Positions 25,941 through 46,851 of a stretch of 64,000 nucleotides of DNA are shown here, in pieces (the stretch's first letter is position 1; the number at the start of each line of letters is the position of its first letter). The DNA lies in assembly GCA_963662155.1 (NCBI GenBank), contig OY759266.1, forward strand, positions 11,428,835-11,492,834, read 5' to 3'. The notes under the pieces were generated by a model. That model was not told where the DNA came from, searched no databases, and saw nothing but the letters and a program-made list of their open reading frames with translations. Source of the stretch: Lamellibrachia columna (lineage: Eukaryota > Annelida > Polychaeta > Sabellida > Siboglinidae). Made by a program: the position numbers and the translations under genes.

Positions 25941-28900
25941 TCACTTCTTTTCGTCTGTCATTTCAAGGAATTGTGCATAGACATCACGTGTGTATTCACC
26001 TTTTGCGTTGAATAGGAACTTGTAATAACTTCCGTCTGCACAAATCACTGCAAGAAAAGTATCAACATTTGCTTACATGTCAGAGAGATTTGTATATATT
26101 AAAACCAGGTTTACACATGCACACAGACAGCTGTTCCAGAAGTGTATCACTCCTACAGGTTTTATTTGCATAGTTAGTGCAATTTTTTTGCCGAAACTGT
26201 AGAGTGTGTCTTACCGATCTTTAGTATCCACTGTGTTACACAGCTGGCAGAAAACATTAAAACTTTTTTCGTCACTTCTGAAAAAGATGCTTATTTTATA
26301 GCAACAAATCCTGCAACTTTCAAACTTGTGTGTAGAGAAGGATTAACTGAATACCACACTTAAAACCTTATTTGGCTAGCAAAATTACTTCCGGAGATAT
26401 CCTTCTTCCAAATGTAAAAAACATGATTTTGAGAAAGCGCCCGTCAAAAATGTTAACACAACTTTAATTAAATGAAAGAGATGCTTTACCTTTGAATAAA
26501 AGTGATTTAGAGGTATGTAATTGCTATAAAAGTGAACATTATGGATAATAAACATAACAAAGCTATCAGAATATGGTGGAAACACATTTTTAGTATTTTT
26601 TTCAAAAATGACATTTCACCTTAACAAACAGCATTAGATCTATTTATTTCTGCTTATGTTAAATAGACCCCTTTACTGTCTCCTGAAAACAAATACATGT
26701 CCATAATTTACATAAATAATAACCACCATTATTTACTAAGAAAACCAAAAGAATCTAAGCACTGAACTAAAAGTTATATATCCAGGTTATCAGTTTATCT
26801 GATTTCATTCACATGTAATTGCCTGTGGCTCTTTGTGATGTATAGAAATCTTCCGTAAGGTACACATGAAATTAGGTTTTCAGGAGGGAAACAGACATTC
26901 CATATTGGTTATTATTTGATGATCATCACCTTTAATGTTGTATTTATGTATAAAGAAAGGCAGCCAAGACTGTGCTTTTAGTTGGAGAATGTATAAAGGA
27001 AACACCATTGTTTCTCTAAGCCAAAGTCTGAAGAAAAAAATCTGAACACATTGGACATTGCCATCTTTAATATAATTGTAACTCGGGACTAAAAACACTG
27101 AACATTACAATATGATTGTGATATGTATATTTACCATTAATTTACTATAACTATCCATACATGGGTTTAAAATATTAATAATAATAACATGTATTAACTT
27201 AATTACAATTCCTTGAAACTGTACAGAGATCAGCCACTTACCAGTAACACAGTTGGTATCGGCCGAAGGCTGGATGCCAAAGGCGCATATACACTGTGAG
27301 CTTCCAGGCACTTGGAACTTACAGAAACTCCACTTGGAGCTGAAATACTTGGGTAGAAATGAAGCCGATGCTAGGCTGCAAACAACAGGCAACAACATGA
27401 GAATGGACACTGATGTATTTCCAGTTAGTGAACATTAAGCTGCCTAAACTCATCAGCAGTGCTATTGGTACAGTGCACACTTTGCTACAAGGAAGTACTG
27501 GTTTTACTTTGTCACCATGAGGTACTGGTTTTACTTTGTTACAGGGAGGTATTGGTTTTACTTTGTTACAGGGAGGTATTGGTTTTACTTTCTTATGAGG
27601 AGGTACTGGGTTTACTTTGTTATGGGGAGGTATTGGTTTTACTTTGTTATGAGGAGGTACTGGTTTTACTTTCTTACCGGGAGGTACTGGTTTTACTTTC
27701 TTACCAGGAGGTACTGGTTTTACTTTCTTACATGGAGGTACTGGTTTTACTTTCTTACATGGAGGTATTGATTTTACTTTGTTAAGAGGAAGTATTGATT
27801 TTACTTTGTTATGAGGAGGTATTGGTTTTACCTTGTTATGAGGAGGTACTGGATTTACTTTTTCACCGGGAGGTACTGGTTTTACCCTTGTTGCCAGGAG
27901 GTACTGGTTTTGCTTTTTTATGATGATTAGTATTGGTTTTACTTTGTTACCAGGAGGAATTGTTTTTACTTTGTCACAAGGAGGTACTGGTTTTACTTTG
28001 TTAAGAGGAGGTACGTGTTTTACTTTGTTAACGGGAAGTACTGTTTTTACTTTGTTACCGGAAGGTGCTGGTTTTACTTTGTTACTGGAAGGTACTGGTT
28101 TTACTTTGTTATGAGGAGGTACTTGTTTTACTTTGTTACTGGGAAGTACTGTTTTTACTTGGTTACCGGAAGGTACTTGTTTTACTTTGTTACCGGAAGG
28201 TACTGGTTTTACTTTGTTACCGGAAGGTACTGGTTTTACTTTGTTACTGGGAGGTACTGGTTTTACTTTGTTACTGGGAGGTACTGGTTTTACTTTGTTA
28301 CTGGGAGGTACTGGTTTTGTCTCCTGGACTTGTCGTCCACACATGGATTTCATTAAAATGATGTGCAGCTCGCCAAAGTATGTTTTGTTATATCCACTCC
28401 TTACGGCCACTCAATGTACTTTATGTCACTCTCTGTTAGAGCTGGTTCTAAAAATCAACTCAAATTATCTGGGGAGATTTCAGCCAGGCTGTATTTACTG
28501 CAAGAAAACAATTCATTCACATAAAGCAATTCCACCATGTCTATAGCCAGGTACTCATTTATACAGTAAATGAAACGGCACAGGTTTCAAACGACAGCTA
28601 GAAGATTTGAACCAGAACCAGGGATAAATAGGAGAGCTTCTTTTCCATTCCAATAGAAATGGTTGTCTCTCCTTGTAAACTGACCAACATAATCAAACTC
28701 GTAGCCCTAGATGTTTATAAGACCATAATGGTGGCAATTAGATTTACATAAGACAACCATTGTGAAGGATATAGATACGCTTGAACGAATACAGAGGAGA
28801 GCAACTAAAATTATTCTAGAACTGAGAGACCTTAGCAATAAAGAATGCCTAGGAGTGTGGTTTAACAACCCTAGAGAAAAGGAGGTTGAGGAGATCAAAT

Positions 28901-31900
28901 TTTAGTTTTTAAGATACTGAATGGGTTAAAAAATATTGACAGAAATATTTTCTATTCGAGAAAGATAGAACTAGAGTACATAAGGTAACATTAGTAAAGG
29001 GTCAGTGTAGATTGGATATTAGGAAGTACTCGTTCTCACAGTGGACAATAAATGAACAAATCATTTACAGATTGTGTAACTGGTAGCAGCATGAATATAT
29101 TTAAAAACAAGGTTGACACATATCTCAGGAGGGCGGTTTACACATAGATGAAAAATGGCTTCCTTGTCCACTTGCCATCTGGCCTTTGCCTTGGATGGCC
29201 ATCTCGTTAAATCTTGAAATGTTGTGTGTCATACGTGTTTAATTATTTGAAATTCATTACAAACCTTGACGGTTTGTTTTTCTTCGGGTCTTCAATAGCA
29301 AAGATGTGGACAGTTCCCCGGTCACTGGACACACACAACAGGGTGGAATCTTGGTTGAAGTTGATGCTACAACACAACAAGATGATTACGTATACATACA
29401 CATGCAGATGTACTATTCATGAGCCAACCAAGGGCTACTTTTACAAAGCATCTATATATATATATATATATATGAATCTGCAGTTGCTGCTCTCCTCATT
29501 ACCCCTGAAGTCCAGGGTGAGGCTGGCACCGATGCCGGGTGTAAACAATTTTTTCCTTCTCCACTCCCCTCCCTCCCTCCCTCCCCTCTCACTCCTGCCA
29601 AATCTCTCTTCATGCAGTCCTCCCACCTCAGTTCTCAAATAAAAATCATATACAAGAAGTTTTTATAGTTTGCACAACTGTTTGTATTGCTCTTTTTAGT
29701 TTCTGTGGTTTTTAAATATGTAAAAGGTATGCACACTTCATGAAACTGGCCCCAGGACTCACAGTCTCTAAAGACTCTCTAATGTCTTTAAATCTTACAT
29801 TTGTTGCAATCCTATGGAAGCAGATATGTGACTTGGGAGGAAATAGAACTCCATAACTTTTCAAGAATATGTGGCCTGCCACACATAGAAAATGCAGAAA
29901 AACCGTTTGTATTTAATAAACCCAAAATTATCCTATTGTTCTTTCAAAATGGAAAGACAAATATACAGGTACATCATAAATGGACAGAAAATTATATTAG
30001 AACCAATGTTTGTTTGTAAGATACCATAGCTGGATAGCTAGTCCATACATACCAGTATATAATGGCGTTGTTGGCCCCACGTCTGAGCTCATTAAGTTGT
30101 GTGCCGTTTGTGGTGTCAAATATCCTAATTAATGTTCCCTAAAACAGCAAACAAGCAACACTGTTAACTGCATAAAGGCAGCACAAGATAGTTAGAAGAA
30201 AACATTTAAAACTAATACTAACGTTTTATTCAATGTGACATTATTATTATCATCTTTATTCGGACTCAAGATCCACAAACATGTACATATTAATTAAACA
30301 AATGGTAACTTAGAAATAGCAGCTAGAAAACAAATTATAATGTGCTGAGATATGAAATCACAGCATTACATTCTTCCTTATTTAAGACATCATCATTGTT
30401 ACAATCTTTCATTCCAATCAATTCACAAATCATGTTTGCATTGTCACAGTATGTAGCATTGACATTGATATTCCACATTTCTTTACATTTATGCTTAATA
30501 GCACTCATAGGCATATACAACAGTTCATGGTGGATCATGTTATAAAGGGTACATTTTATTTTCCTAAGGGTCATGGTGTTAAAAAGGTAGGAAGTATACG
30601 AAAAATAAGTTAAAAAATGTGTTATTTATTTATTTTTAATAAGTTAAATAATAAAGGCATTGTAGTACGGTGAATCAAGTAACACGAACAGGTAGAAATC
30701 TGTAATGTTAACAAAAGTACAAATAAATGGTTGGGCAGAAGATGTGTAACAGGAATTATATGAGTCACAGCTCAGCTCATAAATGAGACATCAATGGTAA
30801 AGTTAACAGATTTGATCATGGGTGACAGCACAAACCTTTTCTGATGCGGTTGCGAGTCGGGTGCCCTGGAGATTCAGGGCGATGCAACTGAGCGTGGCCT
30901 CATGAGCCATCACGTCTAGTGGTGACTTCTCTGTGTTCGCCAGGTCGACAATCTGCACATGTCCGACACGACGGCCGGGGAATGCCAGCAACGAATTGTT
31001 GCTGTTTGGACACAAAACACAAAGACCTGAAACATGCCAGGATGGTCAGTCATAATGATGTAATGGTTGTCATTTGTGTAAATGCAAACAAGACTGGCCT
31101 AAATTATTTATACAGCTGCACAATATTCTTACCTAATTTTTTCTAAGCCAATAAATTCATTCAACAAATACAACAGAATGGTTTACCTTTTGAGTTAGGA
31201 CTGGTCTCAAACACATGCAGTTGCTGAGGGTTTTGCGTAAATGTGTAGACTTTGATCATTGTATCGAGTACCACAACAATCCTACAATACAAGAAAACCT
31301 GTACATCGTCACAACATTTCATTGTACAAGTACAAAAAACTCCACATTTCTCACTTTTGCTTGTACAAAAATTTTAATATCCAAACTCTCCAGCTCTGTG
31401 ATTTCTATCAGAGCTGGGATCAATTACAATGATAAAGAAAAGTTAATTTTAAGTGCACACAAGGGGACATGTTTTTGTGACTGTAGTTTACACATCAAGT
31501 CAACGGGTCCCACAAAAAAATTCAGGCACATTTTTAAGGTGTAGTTCTCCGTTCCAAATGAAGACGGAGGTTTTCCAAAATAACATTATGCGGTGGATGA
31601 AAAAGCATAGACTGTGCTATAAAGTACCCATCATAGAACTGTGTCGAATCACTGCATTTATTCTATCAATGTTAGCTAAAATGATTGTAAGATGTGTACA
31701 TGCTGTGTGAATTACTGACCGGTCCCTGCGTAGTCGGACTGATCGCACATCACTGTAGAATTCCAACTCAATCACATGTTTCTTTTTTACGTCGTCCCAA
31801 ACCATAACTACAACAATTAATAAAATCATTATTACAATATAACTTAAACCATGGTAACATTAATTAACATTTCACACATTAAAACACTTTATGATTTCCT

Positions 31901-34900
31901 TTGGTAAAACATAACAGCTGCAACTAAAATATTATTAACTTATTCAACATTCTTTTCAGTTATTTAATCTTGACTAGGTTACTTACCTCTGTTTGGAGGA
32001 TACTTTGGAGATTTGCCCCCACCAACTAGGGCGAGGTAGTTGCAGCGAAACAACATCTCAATATGACATATTCCTCCTTCATCAAAATCTGTATCAACAC
32101 GAACCATATGACACACTCATCATACAGTGACAGATAGTATGGAGCTTACTTGCTTAAAAATGTATAATTCTTTATGAATTAATTCACACCTAGATAATTC
32201 ATTAAAAATGTGATCACAATCAATAAAACACATTTTAGGAAATGTTTCTGTTTTAGGAAGAATGTGGCAGAATATTATCCCTAATATCACGCATTCAAAT
32301 TTCCAACAGTCTTCTGCCATTTCTAAAACCAGAAAGAATTCTGAAACAGCTATTAAATGCATTTGTTTGTTGAAAATGTGCAATACAATAAACATGTATC
32401 GTCCAGTACCTTGTCGTTCCTTCTCTTTCAGTGGGTCTGAGTTGTACACCCGAAAGCCATTTTCCATACCACAGGCAAAACATCCTAAAATAGAAAGATA
32501 AAATTACTCATTATATTCATGAATATATATAACATAATTTCTTTATCAATTATTAATTGTAATTTGTATATACAAGCATCTGGAAAAATAGAGCTACAGG
32601 CATAATACATAGAGATTAGAAGAATTTTTATTCTTAGGCGCCAGTGTCAGTGTTGGAACTCGGCCAGTATTCTACACAAAACAAAACACAATTTATATAA
32701 ATAATAGTGTAACTCTTGAAGAATATATGAACTAGTGAAATGTAAAAATTTGCCAAACCAACTATATTTAAACAACATGTACATCTTATAGTGTACCTAC
32801 ACTTTACAAAGCCCTGACATGGACTAACACAGGTGCTGTATTATTTTAGTCAGTTTACCAAGATCTTGAAGCACCATACTCCAGATAGCAATTACAAATG
32901 TTCAAACCCATTGGCTTAACGCGAGTCCACTGGTCCAGCAACTGATCATCTGTATGTGGTGACTATTGTTGTCAACCCTTGTAATATAGGTTATCTATCA
33001 ATAGGTTTCAAACATATCGACACTGCTATCACTTACTGCTAGTTTTATTCCAAACAGCCCAATCTTGGTGGTCTGTGCGTATGCGCTGTGGGTAATACAT
33101 ACAACAACTAAACATCTAAGCTCATAACTTTAATGTTAGCCAAAGTGTTTTTTTATTTATTTTTGGGTCGGTGTATGGGAGTTGTCACTGTCATGTCTCA
33201 CACTTCATTCACAATTCTCACACACTAATTTAAACAAATATCAGTTGAAATTTTTTAATAGGTTTAGTTGTGTGTACGGAAACTGTCGCTACCATGCCTT
33301 ACACTGTATAGACAGCTTACACACATTAGTTTAAGTAAATGTCAGCTGAAAATTTTTAATAGGTTTAGTTGTGTGTACGGAAACTGTCGCTGCCATGTCT
33401 TACACTGTATAGACACTATTAGACAGCTTACACACATTAGTTTAAGTAAATGTCAGCTGAAAATTTTGAATAGGTTTTCCATATAGTTGGGTGTATGGAA
33501 ACATGCCTCACACTTCATACACAATTTCCAGTACTTTCCACACACAACAGAATAAGTTTGCGTTGCTGTATATGTTTTGTAGGCAGTTTACATGAAGAGA
33601 CTACCAGAGACTAGCAGTTTTGTGAGTTTACAGGTACACATTACATAACTACAAAGAGGACCTACAATGCTCCAAGGCCTACAATGTTTAGTGTCTGAGT
33701 TGGCAGTCGAATGGCTACAATGGAAAAAGAAGAGAAAGTTAGCCTCGGACTTGGTCATTTTTCCCATTGTCACCGATTTAAACAATGTTATGTTTTTCTC
33801 TAATCGTGAGTTCATTACTACATTATTATACATTATTGAGTGGCGTTTTACCTTACCTACCTTAGGTGATTCTGATCGCAGGATCCACTTGATTCCTCAA
33901 TGATCAAATTTTCTTCAGAATTAAGAGGTCATAGTTTCCAGTTCCAGTGGTCAGTGATAAAGGAGCTTCATAGTCTTATGATATTGGCATTATATCGCCT
34001 GGTTAGACCAAAATTTGTCTACATGATTTTTAAATGAGTTTATCGATCTAGCTTGTATTACTGATTTTTACCTGGATTTACCTGCATCCTCCTCTTCTAC
34101 ACAGTTGCTGCAGTTGAGGAGATGATGAGAAAGGGAGTCAGGCACTGACCTATTCTTTAAATATATGTCAATGTGACCCTTAAATGTGTTAATATCCTTA
34201 GACATAACTGCTGCCTCTGTAAGTTGGTTCCAGTCATTTACTATTGTTTGAGTAAATTAATACTTCCTTAGATCTAATGTAGAGTGCATTTTAGTGATTG
34301 TAAATGGATGCCCTCATGTTGTATACCGTGTCTTATCTGTGTCAAAGAAGTCAGCAGGCAGAATACTTTCTAACCCATTGAATATTTTTAACACCTCCAG
34401 TAGGTTGGCTCTCAATCGCCTAGTCTCGAGAGTAGTGATATTTAAAACTTGCAGCCTATTAGAGTAGTCCATATGCCTCAAATCCGGTATCATCATTCGT
34501 TGTACACTCTCTAAATAGTTTATGTCTTTTTGTTTTCATAGACGCCATGGCTGAATGCAGTAGTCCAGATATGGTTTAACTAGGGACTTGTATAACTGTA
34601 GCACTACCTCTTTGGTCTTGAATCTGATGGCTCTGTTGATAATGCAGAGCATAGCATTAACCTTCTTGGACGCTTTAGCACACTGCTCAGTTACTTTAAG
34701 TTTGTCTGTTATAATGACACCTAGGTCTTTTTCTTCATGTGATGTTTGAATCGGGTCTTCACCCATAAAATAGTCATAATGCCTGTTATTGCGGCCAGAA
34801 TGCACACACTTGCATTTCTCTGCATTGAATAGCATTACTGTAGCTATTCTACACTCCACCTATGCATGGTATTAAGGTCTGATTTAGGTAGACTATTCCA

Positions 34901-35492
34901 TAGTTCAGCCACTCTAAGAGGGAATGCATTTTTTTAAAGATTTATTTTTGCTCTTTGGGTATATTATTTAAGAGAGTGTCCTCTATTTCCTGATCTTAGT
35001 GACACATCCTCCCATTTCAGGAGGTTTGGTGCGGATTCATTATCGTACAGTTTATGCATTATTTTATAGACTTCTGTCATGTCTCCTCTTACCTTTCGCC
35101 CCTTTGGTATGCTAATGTGGGTAGCTTCAGTAATTTTAGTTTTTTTTCTTATATGATAAGTCCCTCATACCAGGTAGTTTCTTGTGGCTCTTCTCTGGAA
35201 GAGCCAATGTCAGGCTCTTTATCACAATAAGAATGTATTTGCCTAATGCATTATCTTAGGTATCTGGACTGGCGCTAGGTGGCCTGTCTTAGACTTTCTG
35301 ACTACGCATAAACCGTGTGACTGACTAAGACGTCTGTGCCATGTCAAAACATGGAAAACGCAGTGAGTTACGACACTAGCGTGCGACCAACGTGCCCACT
35401 CACCCTGTTGAGGAAAAACCCTTACCTTGGTCCTGATTGAACCCTACATACAACAACCCATTTCCGTGCGGATTCGCCGTGCCCAAATTCAT
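25941..35492 (-). CDS. WDR45B: WIPI3 / WDR45B, PROPPIN-family autophagy protein (complete)
   Basis: Ten coding exons on the minus strand join in phase to 348 aa: 35492-35426, 32484-32410, 32088-31987, 31807-31720, 31281-31187, 31026-30836, 30138-30053, 29366-29265, 27375-27242, 26047-25941. The length is close to human WDR45B (344 aa), and identity is obvious throughout, for example [71 protein letters not shown] and the end [18 protein letters not shown]. The fold is a seven-bladed beta-propeller. The phosphoinositide-binding LRRG motif of this subgroup is present at about residues 224-227 (FRRG in WIPI1/2). WIPI3 binds PI3P on forming autophagosomes and endosomes and acts in autophagy. It shares a 518-bp upstream region with ECHS1, on the opposite strand. 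Introns carry LINE pieces and a 27-bp minisatellite. Confidence 0.97.
27480..28320. repeat. 27-bp minisatellite, about 31 copies, in a WIPI3 intron
   Basis: The unit reads ggaggtactggttttacttt then gttactg, with substitutions. As a multiple of three it leaves a 363-codon ORF open on the minus strand (repeat SNKVKPVPP) and three overlapping ORFs on the plus strand. It lies between exons 29366-29265 and 27375-27242, and the coding frame of the flanking exon differs from the repeat ORF. Confidence 0.97.
28545..28630 (-). mobile_element. SINE family B fragment
   Basis: Its order of motifs, gccaggtactcatttatacag, cagctagaagatttgaacc, agaaccaggg, parallels 62645-62735 (gcgaggtactcattaatacag, gcaagaggatttgaag, ccaggttctc). 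The tRNA-like head is lost. Confidence 0.45.
28764..29218 (+). mobile_element. CR1-like LINE 3' end (truncated copy)
   Basis: The plus strand encodes [20 protein letters not shown], the post-RT segment also seen at 50760-50820 ([20 protein letters not shown]). It then carries the same 3' UTR: acacatagatg, atggcttccttgtcc, acttgccatctgg, ggatggc, and a gttaaatcttg end. It is 5'-truncated, as is usual for LINE insertions, and lies in a WIPI3 intron. Confidence 0.85.
33150..33545. repeat. About 101-bp tandem repeat, 3-4 copies
   Basis: Copies share aataggtttagttgtgtgta, cggaaactgtcgct, cacactgtatagacagctta and taagtaaatgtcagctgaaa. Spacing between the first two clear copies is 101 bases. The third is longer by a short internal duplication (gacactatta). 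It lies in WIPI3 intron 1. Confidence 0.85.
34290..34870 (-). mobile_element. CR1/L2-like LINE RT C-terminal fragment
   Basis: Minus-strand frames read [70 protein letters not shown], then [14 protein letters not shown] and [20 protein letters not shown]. This is the connection and C-terminal part of RT in these clades. It is truncated at both ends, with at least one frame break near 34500, and sits in WIPI3 intron 1. Confidence 0.85.
34875..35235 (-). mobile_element. Second LINE C-terminal fragment, different family
   Basis: The minus strand, with stops, reads [51 protein letters not shown] and [16 protein letters not shown]. This is a LINE RT C-terminus whose protein differs from the adjacent 34290-34870 fragment, so two insertions lie back to back in the same orientation. 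Confidence 0.8.
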
Positions 35493-36010
35493 CTTCGCAA
35501 TCCGTCACGCGGATATACAGTTGTCATTTGTTTAGAATCAGCCAGTTCCTCCCCCAAAATAGTGCTTGAACTCTGCCCTATTTACCAACCCGGTTCACTT
35601 CCTGATTTGAAGCATCAGGGGTATGAGGGAATTTTTTTCATATTTATTACTGCAAATGTCAACATAGTCATTTAGCAGCAATAATTGGTAATCTTCCACA
35701 CTGATACTTATTAACAACAGTTTTGCTTGTGTTTGTGTAAAGATGAAAAATGTTGAACATCGCATGACATAAATTTATGTGTGGGCGTGGTAACCAGTGC
35801 TCCGTGGCGCCTCGGATAAATATCTGATAATTGGTAACCTAATTGCATAACAAAAGTTAACAAACTTTGAAAAATAATACGCTATGACTTGAAACTTTTC
35901 TCTAAGTCCGTCTCGTTGTAATAAAAATGAATAAACTCGGTTAAATAGGAGTGCTTGTTTCTAAATGTATACTTTACGGTTTGAACTTTGTTCCAATGTC
36001 AAAAACGAAA
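35493..36010. promoter_or_regulatory. Bidirectional promoter region between WIPI3 and ECHS1
   Basis: The two start codons (35490-35492 on the minus strand, 36011 on the plus strand) are 518 bases apart, and both genes point outward. The interval must hold both 5' UTRs and their promoter or promoters. It contains gtgggcgtgg (about 35780), a GC-box-like sequence, and no obvious TATA box at a useful distance. Confidence 0.7.
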
Positions 36011-45362
<9,352 letters not shown>

Positions 45363-45695
45363 TATGCAGCAGTGGTTACTCACATAGGATGCTTCTGGGA
45401 ACTCACAAATGAACTGTATATGTCTGTCTGGACATGGTACAATATAAATCACTGTTACTTGTCATGTACATGTACTGGTGAACAAAAATGCATGTCTAAA
45501 ATGGTCATGAAACCATGAGTTAGGTGTGATAAAATATATGTAAAATGCTATATGAAATGCTGTGTGTATAATGTTATATAACTTCACAATAATGTTTTAT
45601 AGATAGAATGTAGATGGGATCGGTGTACATCCATTTTGTTGAAACAACAGTGTTTAACAACATTTTGTGTGAACCAGTTAATATGTATAATATGT

Positions 45696-45701
45696 AATAA
45701 A
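45696..45701 (+). promoter_or_regulatory. ECHS1 polyadenylation signal
   Basis: AATAAA 334 bases after the stop codon, the first good match, followed by a T-rich stretch at about 45718. This distance is ordinary for a 3' UTR. Confidence 0.7.
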
Positions 45702-46851
45702 CATTCAGTATTTTCAGTGTAGTTTTTTAACAAATCGTTCTGTACTGATATTATAAAGGAGTGAAAATTTTATTTCAGTTTGTTATAATAATCTTTATCA
45801 CCAGATTGTTTGGTAATCAGCAGTCATGTTTGTTTATATTGACATCAAGTTCAACATGCTGAAATATTGCTGCTTTTGGGGGACGTTTCCATAGCGGCTT
45901 CATTTAAAATCAACGATTCAGTGTTATAAGCTTTAATAATGAATACCACTGCACACGTTCACAAAGTTGCCCAACTGAAATCGGTATTAGTAGTAAAAAT
46001 GCAAATTCCCAACAATCAAACTCTAAATAAAGCGTATCTGTCCATCCAACTGCAGATAATCATTCATAATCCAACATCAGTGATCATTAATAATGGTTGT
46101 CACCTCTCCCCGACGTCTCACTTATATACGGTGTGACAGTCGATAATCTGAATAAAGCTAGTGAAAGTTGTTATAACTTTCCACATCTGTATTAGTTACA
46201 CACAAAATCAGTCTTGGATATAAATATAGAATAACTACAAAGCACAAACAAGAATAACTTTCTCCCTATTGTAATTTTAAGCCGGTTAGAATAACAACCA
46301 GAGACCTGGCATCCAGATAATAACAACCAGAGACCTGGCATCCAGATAATAACAACCAGAGACCTGGCATCCAGATCATAACAACCAGAGACCTGGCATC
46401 CAGATAATCTCTTTCAACATTAACAAAGAGTGGCCATTAACAAAACGTGCTCGTAAAAACATATAAAATCTGCAATAAAGTAGTTCTCGCCACATATATA
46501 CATCATGTTTCCACAGAACAGTAGAATTGTTTTTTAGAATATCACATTTGTTATTCACCCCACATGTCGAATGGTACCTAGCTATGTTAACAAAATGCTG
46601 TCATAAGATCACCCCAATACGTATAAATCAATGAATTTATATCTTCAGTCAGAAATTTTTTTAACTTTAACAATGATTCATTAAAAAGTAAAACATCTCG
46701 CCAAACAATACTGCATAAAGAAAACATTTATATTGGGTGATTTAATACCAGATGGCGGAGGAAGCTGCATTAATAAACCACACACATATTAGTATCAAGC
46801 CGTGTAAATAAGTAGGCAGGTGTGCAATGGTCAGTCACTGGTCTGTCCATC
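45702..46851. other. Intergenic tail-to-tail region
   Basis: It lies between the 3' ends of ECHS1 (plus) and the Hedgehog-like gene (minus). No exon is seen. It contains a 29-bp tandem repeat (46290-46405). The part next to 46851 is presumably the 3' UTR of the minus-strand gene. Confidence 0.5.
46290..46405. repeat. 29-bp tandem repeat x4
   Basis: Four almost identical copies of aataacaaccagagacctgg then catccagat. Confidence 0.95.

Noticed and set aside
27319..28410. 363-codon minus-strand ORF with Lys/Pro repeats
   Set aside because: It lies in a WIPI3 intron and is out of frame with the exon; it consists almost wholly of the 27-bp minisatellite.
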